From Paracoccaceae bacterium (GTDB lineage: Bacteria > Pseudomonadota > Alphaproteobacteria > Rhodobacterales > Rhodobacteraceae): a stretch of 12,974 nucleotides of DNA. The DNA lies in NCBI GenBank assembly GCA_023260935.1, contig JALQTL010000013.1, positions 1 through 12,974 of the forward strand, given 5' to 3'. The notes below the pieces were generated by a model. That model saw only the letters and a program-made list of their open reading frames with translations. It did no database searches and had not been told where the DNA came from. This document shows, one piece after another, positions 6,067 through 12,974 of this stretch (positions are counted from its first letter, which is position 1; every line of letters starts with the position of its first letter). The position numbers and the translations under genes were made by a program.

Positions 6067-7353
6067 TCAGCCTTCTTTTGTTTCCTTCAGCTTGTCGATG
6101 CCCAGAACCTTCAACGCCAGCCCTTCGTAGAAGGGTTCCGATGTGCCCTTGCGCATCTTGCGGATGAAGTATTTTTCAAAGCCGATCTTGGCCATGTGCA
6201 CCCATTTGCCGCTGGACGACCAGTTCACGTTGCGCGGCGGAATTTGCGGCTGCGCGACGAAAGCCACGCCCCCGTCGCCGAAATCGGCAAGGCAGACCGC
6301 GTTCCAGGTGCCCACCCGGTCCGGTTCCTTGCCGCGCACGATATTGCCGATGTTATGCGCGGTGGCCGTCACCATGGATTCGATCATGAAGCCGGTCTTG
6401 GGCACCCCCACGGGAACCGGCGTCGGCCCCATCGGCGGAATGGCCACGCAGACCCCGACGGCAAAGATGTTCTTGTACTTGGGGTTCTGCTGATGCTGGT
6501 CCACGATGGTAAAACCCCGCGGGTTCGACAGGCCCTCGATGCCCGCCACGGGCTTGATGCCGCGGAAGGCAGGCAGCATCATCGAAAAGGCAAAGGGCAG
6601 GTCGCGTTCCGCCTTCAGGCTGCCGTCGTCATTGTATTCCTCGATCGACATCACCCCGGCATCGACCTTCTTCACCTTGGCCGACGTCACCCATTTGATG
6701 TGCTTGGCGCGCATCTCGGATTCCAGAAGCCCCTTGGTGTCGCCCACCCCGTCCAGCCCCAGATGGCCGATATAGGGTTCTGACGTCACAAAGGTCATCG
6801 GCACCTTGTCGCGGATCTTGGCGCGGCGCAGCGCGGTTTCCAGAATGAACAGGAATTCATAGGCCGGGCCAAAGCAGCTTGCCCCCTGAACCGCGCCGAT
6901 GATCACCGGGCCGGGGTTCTTCAGCAATTGCTCGAACACCCTCTTGGCCTGTTCGGCGTGGTCGATGTGGCAGACAGATTGCGTATGGCCGCCATGCGGG
7001 CCCAGGCCGGGGATTTCGTCAAAGGCCAGTTCCGGCCCCGTGGCGATGACCAGATAGTCATAGCTGACGGATTCCCCGTTCACCAGTTCGATCCGGTTTT
7101 CATCAGCATGCAGCCTTTCGGCGGCGACGGGGATGAAGTCGATGTTCTTCTTGCGCATTGTCGGTTCAAGATCGATCGTGATCTCTTCCCGCTCGCGCCA
7201 ACCCACGGCGATCCACGGGTTCGACGGCACGAAGTGATACTTCGGATCCTTGGTAACGACGGTCACCTTGTCTTCGGGGCGAAGCTGATCCTTCACCTCA
7301 TAGGCCATGATGGTACCGCCAAGCCCGGCCCCCAGAATGACGACATGAGCCAT
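6067..7353 (-). CDS. sqr: Sulfide:quinone oxidoreductase
   Basis: A 428-residue FAD enzyme that oxidises sulfide to sulfane sulfur/polysulfide and passes the electrons to membrane quinone. The N-terminal dinucleotide motif is GAGLGG (8-13); ATGPELAF (105-112) is the second FAD-contact region, and FAVGVC...GPTPVPVGVPKTG (about 297-321) is the conserved C-terminal FAD/quinone region. Cys128, Cys160 and Cys354 correspond, one residue shifted, to the three essential cysteines (127, 159, 353) reported for Rhodobacter capsulatus SQR, so the redox site is intact; overall the protein resembles that enzyme closely. The C-terminal 50 residues (KWVHMAKIGFEKYFIRKM...) are amphipathic, as expected for a monotopic membrane anchor. 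The ATG at 7353 is chosen over longer starts because GAGGAGG lies about 8 bases upstream. It is apparently monocistronic. Confidence 0.93.
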   Translation of the reverse strand: MAHVVILGAGLGGTIMAYEVKDQLRPEDKVTVVTKDPKYHFVPSNPWIAVGWREREEITIDLEPTMRKKNIDFIPVAAERLHADENRIELVNGESVSYDYLVIATGPELAFDEIPGLGPHGGHTQSVCHIDHAEQAKRVFEQLLKNPGPVIIGAVQGASCFGPAYEFLFILETALRRAKIRDKVPMTFVTSEPYIGHLGLDGVGDTKGLLESEMRAKHIKWVTSAKVKKVDAGVMSIEEYNDDGSLKAERDLPFAFSMMLPAFRGIKPVAGIEGLSNPRGFTIVDQHQQNPKYKNIFAVGVCVAIPPMGPTPVPVGVPKTGFMIESMVTATAHNIGNIVRGKEPDRVGTWNAVCLADFGDGGVAFVAQPQIPPRNVNWSSSGKWVHMAKIGFEKYFIRKMRKGTSEPFYEGLALKVLGIDKLKETKEG

Positions 7354-7376
7354 GCGCGTTTCCTCCTCTGCACCCT

Positions 7377-7411
7377 CTCCTTCAGTATACATAGGAAGGT
7401 TTGAATGTAGG
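7377..7411 (-). promoter_or_regulatory. sqr promoter with candidate operator
   Basis: Read on the minus strand, a good -10 hexamer TATACT (7389-7384) follows a weak -35 CCTACA (7411-7406) at 16 bases, giving a start near 7377 and a leader of about 24 bases containing the strong ribosome binding site. An inverted repeat TACAT-N12-ATGTA (7388-7409) spans almost exactly from -35 to -10, an arrangement suited to repressor binding. In R. capsulatus, sqr is repressed by the persulfide sensor SqrR (ArsR family), but this repeat does not match the SqrR motif as I recall it (ATTC-N8-GAAT), so the regulator is unknown. Confidence 0.45.
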
Positions 7412-7452
7412 CAGGCGAATCCCGTCAGCGACAGACTGCCGCAATGAAATGG

Positions 7453-7478
7453 AAAAAGGCCCACGATTGCGGGCCTTT
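7453..7478 (-). terminator. Rho-independent terminator of the purine transporter operon
   Basis: On the minus strand AAAGGCCC and GGGCCTTT make a perfect 8-bp stem around an 8-base loop, followed by a run of five T (complement of 7453-7457). It begins 26 bases after the TAA of the BMP-protein gene and lies upstream of the sqr promoter, so it separates the two transcription units. This is the only hairpin in the window with a proper U-tract. Confidence 0.88.
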
Positions 7479-7504
7479 GACCGGTTTTCTTCTGTGCCGG
7501 GCGA

Positions 7505-8596
7505 TTACTGCGGAATGTCGCCGGTGATGCCCTCGACATAGAAGTTCATGCCCAGCAGATCGCCGTCCGGGGCGGTCTGGCCTTCTGCCAGCCAAGGGCT
7601 GCCGTCCTGCTTGTTGATCGGCCCGGTGAAGGGGTGATAGGTGCCCGCGGCGATGGCATCGCGCAGCGCCTCGGCCTCGGCCTTCACATCGGCGGGCACG
7701 ACGGCGGTGATTTCACCGATCTCGACCTCGCCCCCGGCGATGCCTTCCCAGGCATCGGCCTGCGCATAGCTGCCATCCATCAGCGCGCCGACGCGTTTCA
7801 CATAATAGGGCGCCCAGTTGTCGATGATCGACGAAACGCGCGGCCCATCCTTGTATTCGGCCATGTCCGACGCCTGACCGAAGCCGATCACCGCGCCATT
7901 GGTCTTGGCCGCTTCCGCCAGCGGGGCGGTCGAGTCGGTGTGCGACGCGATCACGTCCACGCCCTGATCGATCAGCGCCTTGGCGGCATCGGCTTCCTTG
8001 GCCGGATCGAACCAGGTAAAGGCCCAGACCACCGAAAGCTGCACATCCGGGTTCACCTTGCGGGCATGGATGAAATAGCTGTTGATCCCCATGACCACCT
8101 CGGGGATCGGGAACGACCCGATATAGCCGATCTTGTTCGACTTGGTCATCTTGCCCGCGATGTGGCCCTGCACCGCGCGGCCTTCATAGAAACGGGCGTT
8201 GTAGGTCGAGACGTTCGGATGCTCGCGCTTGTAGCCGGTGGCATGTTCGAACTTCACGTCCGGGAACTTGGCGGCGACCGCATTCGTCGCATCCATATAG
8301 CCGAAAGAGGTGGTGAAGATGATGTTGCAGCCCGAAAGCGCCATCTGCGTCAGCACCCGTTCGGCATCCGCGCCTTCGGGCACATTTTCCTGCCACGCGA
8401 TTTCCACCTTGTCGCCAAAGGCTTCCTGCACGGCGAGTGCGCCCTGATGGTGCTGATAAGTCCAGCCGCCATCGCCGATCGGGCCGACATAGACGAAACA
8501 GGCCTTGGCCTTGTCCATGCCTTGGGCACTGGCGGCGCCACCAAAGGCCAGTCCAAGGCCCAGTGCCGCCGTGGCAAGCAGAGTTCTGCGGTTCAT
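7505..8596 (-). CDS. BMP family ABC transporter substrate-binding protein
   Basis: A 363-residue periplasmic binding protein of the BMP (Bmp/Med/TmpC, PnrA) family, whose characterised members bind nucleosides or purines. A Sec signal spans residues 1-24 (twin Arg-Arg, hydrophobic core, ASA cleavage site); no lipobox cysteine follows, so the mature form should be soluble in the periplasm. Family features are YVGPIGDGGWTYQHHQG near residues 36-52, the FGYMDA turn in the first lobe, and the GGEVEIG region near the C-terminal third. The ATG at 8596 has a GGGAGCGA ribosome binding site; a longer frame to 8674 would run through the hairpin and the preceding stop. It is the last gene of the operon, after two permeases, and is followed by a strong terminator. 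Confidence 0.92.
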   Translation of the reverse strand: MNRRTLLATAALGLGLAFGGAASAQGMDKAKACFVYVGPIGDGGWTYQHHQGALAVQEAFGDKVEIAWQENVPEGADAERVLTQMALSGCNIIFTTSFGYMDATNAVAAKFPDVKFEHATGYKREHPNVSTYNARFYEGRAVQGHIAGKMTKSNKIGYIGSFPIPEVVMGINSYFIHARKVNPDVQLSVVWAFTWFDPAKEADAAKALIDQGVDVIASHTDSTAPLAEAAKTNGAVIGFGQASDMAEYKDGPRVSSIIDNWAPYYVKRVGALMDGSYAQADAWEGIAGGEVEIGEITAVVPADVKAEAEALRDAIAAGTYHPFTGPINKQDGSPWLAEGQTAPDGDLLGMNFYVEGITGDIPQ

Positions 8597-8613
8597 TCGT
8601 TCGCTCCCTGTTG

Positions 8614-8629
8614 GGGGCTTTCGGGCCCC
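8614..8629 (-). other. Small hairpin between permease and binding-protein genes
   Basis: GGGGC (8614-8618) pairs with GCCCC (8625-8629) around a 6-base loop in the 49-base spacer between the second permease and the BMP gene, the only sizeable gap in an otherwise overlapping operon. Hairpins at this position often protect or separate mRNA segments so that the binding protein is made in excess. The stem is short, so this is tentative. Confidence 0.3.
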
Positions 8630-8645
8630 GGTTCGAAAAGATGCC

Positions 8646-9593
8646 TCAGCGCGAGGCGTGGAAATTCTGGCCAAGGCTTGCCGGCGCGTTCAGCGCCACC
8701 TTGCCCCGGCCCCCCCGACCCTTGGCCGAGGACATGATGACCAGCACAAGGATGGTTATCAGATAGGGGGCGCTGGACAAGTACTCCACCGGAATGCGCG
8801 CGCCTGCCACTTGAAGGTTCAGCTGCAAAACCGTGATCCCGCCGAAAAGATAGGCACCGATCAGCGCGCGCCACGGCTTCCAGCTGGCAAAGACCACGAT
8901 GGCCAGCGCGATCCAGCCGGCCCCGGCGGTGATCCCGTCGGTCCATTGTGGCACCCGCACAAGGCTGACATAGGCCCCGCCAAGGCCGGCCATGGCCCCG
9001 CCAAAGACAATCGCCCCGATGCGGATGCGCACCACCTTGTAGCCAAGCGCATGGGCGGCATCATGGCTTTCGCCCACCGCGCGCAGGACAAGCCCCGTGC
9101 GCGTGGCCTTCAGCACCCACCAGACCGCCGCCACCGAGGCGACCGAGAAATAGACGACCCAGTCATGGCTGAACAGAACCTTCCCGAAAAAGGGGATATC
9201 GGCCAGCGGGCCAAAGGGCAGGGCAGGGGTCAGCGGCGGCTTGATCCCGACATAGGACTGCCCCAGAAGCGACGACAACCCCAGCCCGAACAGCGTCAGC
9301 GCCAGCCCCGTTGCCACCTGATTGGCCAACAGGAATTGCGTCAGCACCGCAAAGATCAGCGACAGCAACGCCCCCCCCAGCGCACCGCCCAGAAAGCCCA
9401 GCACCGCGCTGCCGGTCGTGACCGCGGCGATGAAGCCGCAGACCGCCCCCATGATCATCATCCCCTCGACGCCCAGGTTCAGCACCCCCGCGCGCTCTGT
9501 CACCAACTCGCCGATGGCCGCCAGAATGATCGGGACAGAGGCGACGATCAGCGAAGCGATCAGCAGGCTTGGATCAATGCCACCAAACATCAT
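8646..9593 (-). CDS. ABC transporter permease, nucleoside/purine type (NupQ/YufQ-like)
   Basis: A 315-residue inner-membrane permease of the branched-chain/ribose (BPD_transp_2) superfamily, in the subgroup accompanying BMP-type binding proteins. The N-terminal signature ERAGVLNLGVEGMMIMGA (33-50) is characteristic, and RAVGESHDAAHALG (171-184) is the cytoplasmic loop that docks on the ATPase. About eight to ten hydrophobic helices cover the rest. The first ATG (9593) overlaps the TGA of the preceding permease as ATGA; a second ATG follows at once (9590), so either could be used. It pairs with the larger permease at 9590-10678 to form a heterodimeric channel, as in the guanosine transporter NupNOPQ of Bacillus subtilis. 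Confidence 0.92.
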   Translation of the reverse strand: MMFGGIDPSLLIASLIVASVPIILAAIGELVTERAGVLNLGVEGMMIMGAVCGFIAAVTTGSAVLGFLGGALGGALLSLIFAVLTQFLLANQVATGLALTLFGLGLSSLLGQSYVGIKPPLTPALPFGPLADIPFFGKVLFSHDWVVYFSVASVAAVWWVLKATRTGLVLRAVGESHDAAHALGYKVVRIRIGAIVFGGAMAGLGGAYVSLVRVPQWTDGITAGAGWIALAIVVFASWKPWRALIGAYLFGGITVLQLNLQVAGARIPVEYLSSAPYLITILVLVIMSSAKGRGGRGKVALNAPASLGQNFHASR

Positions 9594-10678
9594 GCAGCCT
9601 CTTTTCTTGCGGCCAGTCGGACGCGGTAATTGGTCAACAGATCCACCGCCAGCAGGAAGAACAGAAGCATTCCCTGAAACGCCTGAATGGCCGCGGCAGG
9701 CAGGCCCAGCATGAACTGCGCCAGTTCGCCCCCGATATAGGTCAGCGCCATCAACAGCCCCGCCAGCAGGATGCCGATGGGGTTAAGCCGGCCCAGAAAG
9801 GCCACGATGATGGCGGTAAAGCCGTAGCCCACGTTGAAATCGATGCTGATTTGCCCGGCCGGGCCCGTCACCTCGAACAGGCCGGCAAGTCCTGCCAGTG
9901 CGCCCGAAATGCCCATGCACAGAACGACAAGCCGCTGCGGGTTCACCCCGGCAAAGCGCGCCGCGCGCGGGGCTTGCCCGGCCAGCTTGATGTGAAAGCC
10001 AAGGATATGGCGCTGAAGCAGCACATAGGCCCCGATCACCGCCACAAAGGCTGCCACCACGCCCCAATGCATGCCCGTGCCGGCGATCAGCTCGGGGTTG
10101 GAGGAGGCGGCGTATTTCGAAAGGCTCCGGCTGCCCGGAAAGCCCCCACCTTCGGGGTTGCGCAGCAGGCCCACGGCCATCGAGGCAAGGATGTTCTGCG
10201 CCACATAGACCAGCAGCAGCGACACAAGGATTTCATTCGTGTTGAAGCGCGTTTTCAGAATGGCCGGGATCATCGCCCATGCCCAACCCCCCAACGCGCC
10301 CGCCACCACCATCAGCGGAAAGATGAACCAATGCTCGGCCGGATAGAAGGCCAGCCCCACACCCGCGCCAAGGATGGCGCCCATGATATACTGGCCCTCG
10401 GCCCCGATGTTCCAGATGCCCGCCCGAAAGCCCAGAGACAGCCCGATGGCGATCAGGATCAGCGGCCCCGCCTTGACCAGAAGCTGCGGCCGCGAATAGC
10501 TGGCGAACTGGGCGTTGAACAGCGGATCCCAGAAGATGGTGCGCAGCGCCTCGACCGGGTTCTTGCCCAGAAGCGCGAACATGATCCCCCCGGCGATCAT
10601 GGTCAGCAGCACCGCAAGAACCGGCGTTGCCCATTGCCAGAACCGGCTGGGCGAGGGGCGTTTTTCCAGCCTCAGCAT
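9590..10678 (-). CDS. ABC transporter permease, nucleoside/purine type (NupP/YufP-like)
   Basis: A 362-residue permease, the larger partner of the pair. The family signature FRAGIWNIGAEGQYIMGA (84-101) parallels that of the smaller permease. NEILVSLLLVYVA lies mid-protein, AGQAPRAARFAGV is the ATPase-docking loop, and GYGFTAIIVAFLGRLNPIG precedes the last helices. An N-terminal helix (about 16-37) comes ahead of the core, a feature of the NupP-type subunit. The ATG at 10678 is preferred over a GTG at 10705 because AGGGGGG lies about 7 bases upstream. It starts 48 bases after the ATPase stop and overlaps the next permease by 4 bases. Confidence 0.92.
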   Translation of the reverse strand: MLRLEKRPSPSRFWQWATPVLAVLLTMIAGGIMFALLGKNPVEALRTIFWDPLFNAQFASYSRPQLLVKAGPLILIAIGLSLGFRAGIWNIGAEGQYIMGAILGAGVGLAFYPAEHWFIFPLMVVAGALGGWAWAMIPAILKTRFNTNEILVSLLLVYVAQNILASMAVGLLRNPEGGGFPGSRSLSKYAASSNPELIAGTGMHWGVVAAFVAVIGAYVLLQRHILGFHIKLAGQAPRAARFAGVNPQRLVVLCMGISGALAGLAGLFEVTGPAGQISIDFNVGYGFTAIIVAFLGRLNPIGILLAGLLMALTYIGGELAQFMLGLPAAAIQAFQGMLLFFLLAVDLLTNYRVRLAARKEAA

Positions 10679-10726
10679 GGCGCCGCCCCCCTGCACCGGC
10701 CGCACGGGGCCATCCTGCCTTGTGCC

Positions 10727-12253
10727 CTAATGCCCATGATGCGCCACCTCCATGCCATGCGCGCCGCCCATCATCAGGCCGATCTGATCCATCGTCAGCC
10801 CCTGCACCGGCCTGACCGGGGTTAGCCGCCCTTCGTTCATGGCGGCGAAATTATCGGCAATCTCCAGCAACTCATCCAGATCCTGGCTGATCACCACCAC
10901 CGCCGCGCCTTCGGCCGCCCGGTCCAGAATGGCCTGCCGGATCGAAGCGGCGGCGGCCGCGTCCACCCCCCATGTCGGCTGGTTGATGACAATCACCGTT
11001 GGCGCCTGGCTCAGTTCCCGGCCGACGACGAATTTTTGCAGGTTGCCCCCCGAAAGCGCCCGCGCGGCGACATGGGTGCCGGGCGTGCGCACATCGAATT
11101 CCTTGACGATCCCGGCCGCGAAGGTCTCTGTCGCGCCCCAGTCGATGAACCCGTGCCGGGCCAGCCCCTTGCGCACCAGCCCCGACAGAAGCGCGTTTTC
11201 CACCAACGTCATGTCGGGGGCTGCGGCATGGCCCAGCCGTTCCTCGGGCGCGGCCACCAGCCCCGCCGCGCGCCGCCCGTTCGGGCCTATTGCCCCGGCA
11301 TCGCGCCCGGCGATCCTGACCGCGCCTTCGGGGGCGGGCAATTCGCCCGACAGCGCCAGCAGCAGTTCATCCTGCCCGTTTCCGGCCACCCCGGCGATGC
11401 CCAGCACCTCGCCCCGTGCCACCGAAAAGCTGACATCCTTCAGGCTGGTGCCAAAGGGAATGGGCGAGGCGACCGACAGCCCCCGCACTTCCAGCGCCAC
11501 TTCGCCCTTTGGCGTGCCGGCGCGGGCCGGCGGGGTCAGCGTGGCCCCGACCATCAGCTCCGCCATCTCGCGCGCCGAGACATCGCGCGGCGTGCAGGTG
11601 GCGACGACCTTCCCGCGGCGCAGGATCGTGGCCTCGTCACACAGCGCGCGGATCTCTTCCAGCTTGTGACTGATGTAAAGGATCGCCGTGCCCTCTGCCG
11701 AAAGCTGGCGCAGCGTCTTGAACAGGATTTCCACCTCTTGCGGGGTCAGAACGCTCGTCGGTTCGTCCATGATCAAGAGTTTGGGGTCTTGCAACAGGCA
11801 GCGGATGATCTCGACCCGCTGGCGTTCGCCGGCCGATAGGTCGCCCACCATCCGCCCGGGGTCCAGCGGCAGGCCATATTCCGTGCTGACTGCCCTGATC
11901 CGGCCCGAAAGCTCTTTCATCGGCGGCGGGTTTTCCATCCCCAGCGCCACGTTTTCGGCCACCGAAAGCGCGTCGAACAGGCTGAAGTGCTGAAACACCA
12001 TCGCCACACCCGCCGCCCGCGCGGCCCGGGGCTCGCTGGGGTGGTAGGGCTGGCCGCGGAACATCATCCGCCCGCTGTCGGGCTTGACCAGCCCGTAGAT
12101 CATCTTAACCAGCGTGGACTTTCCGGCGCCGTTTTCCCCCAGCAGCGCATGAACCTCGCCTTCCGAAATGGCAAAGGACACATCGCTGTTGGCCACCACG
12201 CCGGGATAGGCCTTCGTCACCCCCTCGACGCGCAAGAGTTCGGTCGCTGTCAT
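10727..12253 (-). CDS. ABC transporter ATP-binding protein with two nucleotide-binding domains (NupO/YufO-like)
   Basis: A 508-residue protein with two fused ATPase domains, the energy unit of the BMP-linked transporter. Domain 1 is complete: Walker A GENGAGKS (39-46), Q-loop Gln88, signature LSAGE (139-143), Walker B LLIMDEP (159-165) and switch His196. Domain 2 (about 253-480) has a degenerate Walker A, GVAGNGQDE (288-296) without the lysine, a good LSGGN signature (400-404), and a Walker B reading IVINQPT (421-427), where the Asp-Glu pair is replaced by Asn-Gln. Similar changes are usual in the second domain of NupO/YufO-type proteins, so hydrolysis is probably carried by one composite site. 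The end of the protein is His-rich (HHGH). The ATG at 12253 overlaps the xdhC TGA by 4 bases and has a CAGGAGAA ribosome binding site. Confidence 0.93.
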   Translation of the reverse strand: MTATELLRVEGVTKAYPGVVANSDVSFAISEGEVHALLGENGAGKSTLVKMIYGLVKPDSGRMMFRGQPYHPSEPRAARAAGVAMVFQHFSLFDALSVAENVALGMENPPPMKELSGRIRAVSTEYGLPLDPGRMVGDLSAGERQRVEIIRCLLQDPKLLIMDEPTSVLTPQEVEILFKTLRQLSAEGTAILYISHKLEEIRALCDEATILRRGKVVATCTPRDVSAREMAELMVGATLTPPARAGTPKGEVALEVRGLSVASPIPFGTSLKDVSFSVARGEVLGIAGVAGNGQDELLLALSGELPAPEGAVRIAGRDAGAIGPNGRRAAGLVAAPEERLGHAAAPDMTLVENALLSGLVRKGLARHGFIDWGATETFAAGIVKEFDVRTPGTHVAARALSGGNLQKFVVGRELSQAPTVIVINQPTWGVDAAAAASIRQAILDRAAEGAAVVVISQDLDELLEIADNFAAMNEGRLTPVRPVQGLTMDQIGLMMGGAHGMEVAHHGH

Positions 12254-12974
12254 CTGGCGTTCTCCTGTCGAAGGTCACGGGCGGCCGCGGGGCGCAGGAA
12301 GGCCCCGGCCACCCCGATGGCAATAGCCTGCGGATGCTTGCCCAGCCCAGGCTCTCCGATCGGGCAGTCGATCCGCGAAATCGCCTGCGCGGTGTGGCCG
12401 AGGCTTCCCAGCCGCGACCGGAACCGCGCCCATTTGGTGGCCGAGCCGATCAGCCCGCAACGGCGAAACCCGCGTAGCAGCAGCCGGTGGCACAGTTCAA
12501 GGTCAAGCGCATGGGAATAGGTCAGAATCAGATGCTCGCCCTCTGCGGGCGCGCGGGCCACCAGAGGCGCCGGATCCGCCGCCACCAGCGGGCAGACCCC
12601 GTCAGGGATCTGTGCGGGGAACCTGTCCCGCGCCACATCGATCCATGTGATTTCCAGATCGGGCAGGGGGGCCAGAACCTGCACCAGCGCGCGGCCCACA
12701 TGGCCCGCGCCCCAGATCCACAGCATGCGCCGTGGTCGGGCCAGGGGTTCGATGAACCAGCCTTGCGTCAGCTGCGGCGCCGGGATCACACCCTGCGCCC
12801 GGGCCCTGTCCAGCACCCGGCGCACCGCCAGCGGCATGGCGCGCCCGTCAGCGGTCCCGTCGGTGGCGCGGGCAAAGACCCCGGCCGCAGGCCGGGGCAT
12901 CCGGGCTGCATCGAAAACTTCGGTCAGCAGCGTCACCGCCCCGCCGCAGCATTGCCCCAGCGCCGGGCCCAGCG
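12250..12974 (-). CDS. xdhC: Xanthine dehydrogenase accessory protein XdhC (N-terminus beyond right edge)
   Basis: At least 240 codons are visible and the frame is open through the right edge. The protein inserts sulfurated molybdenum cofactor into xanthine dehydrogenase. Seen near the edge is LGPALGQCCGGAV, the conserved cysteine-pair motif of XdhC that normally lies about a third into the protein, so roughly 80-100 residues are missing. Next come the Rossmann motif WGAGHVG, the YSHALDLELCHRLL segment, IGSATKWARFRSRL, and the terminal block CPIGEPGLGKHPQAIAIGVAG, all typical of the family. An in-frame GTG at 12936 is internal and not the start. It overlaps the transporter ATPase by 4 bases. 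xdhA and xdhB would be expected just past the edge. Confidence 0.93.
   Translation of the reverse strand, partial: LGPALGQCCGGAVTLLTEVFDAARMPRPAAGVFARATDGTADGRAMPLAVRRVLDRARAQGVIPAPQLTQGWFIEPLARPRRMLWIWGAGHVGRALVQVLAPLPDLEITWIDVARDRFPAQIPDGVCPLVAADPAPLVARAPAEGEHLILTYSHALDLELCHRLLLRGFRRCGLIGSATKWARFRSRLGSLGHTAQAISRIDCPIGEPGLGKHPQAIAIGVAGAFLRPAAARDLRQENAR

Noticed and set aside
8505..9629. 374-residue plus-strand open frame opposite the smaller permease and BMP start
   Set aside because: Composition is low-complexity and charged (many His/Arg/Gln/Asp), with no motif; it overlaps two well-supported minus-strand genes.
9569..10825. 418-residue plus-strand open frame opposite the large permease
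   Set aside because: It is antisense to a clear ABC permease, is rich in His, Gln, Arg and Pro with no domain-like pattern, and has no ribosome binding site; it is a GC-driven shadow.
12250..12936. A complete 228-residue xdhC starting at GTG 12936
   Set aside because: The frame continues upstream through the conserved LGQCCGG motif to the window edge, so the gene is cut by the window and is not complete.
1..12974. Mobile elements, CRISPR arrays, tRNA genes, toxin-antitoxin pairs or defence genes
   Set aside because: No transposase or integrase motif, no regularly spaced direct repeats, no cloverleaf sequence and no unpaired small toxin-like gene was seen on either strand.

Overview
The window is GC-rich chromosomal DNA (about two thirds G+C by eye) from an alphaproteobacterium, most likely of the Rhodobacter/Paracoccus group (Rhodobacterales). 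Four things point there: a sulfide:quinone oxidoreductase with the three-cysteine pattern of the Rhodobacter capsulatus enzyme; a small DUF6455-type cysteine protein; an FnrL-like box; and an xdhC gene leading into a BMP-type (nucleoside/purine) ABC transporter. Long ORFs on the opposite strand of almost every gene are GC shadows. I found no tRNA, rRNA, CRISPR array, insertion sequence, phage gene or attachment site, and nearly every gene can be placed in a known family, so this is mostly ordinary core genome.

Layout. (1) 2-61: last codons of an unidentified plus-strand gene. (2) 168-1453, minus: a two-gene unit, nitroreductase then EI24/CysZ-like membrane protein. (3) 1578-2288, plus: DUF167/YggU protein followed by a DUF606/YdcZ small membrane transporter. 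(4) 2324-2563, minus: a small acidic protein of unknown function, divergent from (5) an M48 lipoprotein metalloprotease at 2700-3431. (6) 3551-4882: DUF2254 membrane protein. (7) 4970-6003, plus: DUF6455 protein, a short IMPACT/YigZ-family protein and diacylglycerol kinase DgkA. This unit is preceded by a near-perfect FNR box at 4879-4892, which overlaps the DUF2254 stop codon and is spaced for class II activation. (8) 6067-7353, minus: sulfide:quinone oxidoreductase with its own promoter. (9) 7505-12974, minus: a tightly packed operon reading xdhC (cut by the right edge), ABC ATPase, two permeases and a BMP substrate-binding protein, closed by a clear rho-independent terminator at 7453-7478.

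How they fit together. The xdhC-transporter operon suggests purine salvage or catabolism: the transporter brings in a nucleoside or nucleobase, and XdhC loads molybdenum cofactor into xanthine dehydrogenase, presumably encoded just past the right edge. The sqr gene passes electrons from sulfide to quinone, for detoxification or respiration. The FNR box suggests that the DUF6455-yigZ-dgkA unit responds to low oxygen. The items most worth following up are this FNR-linked cysteine protein of unknown function and the candidate operator over the sqr promoter.
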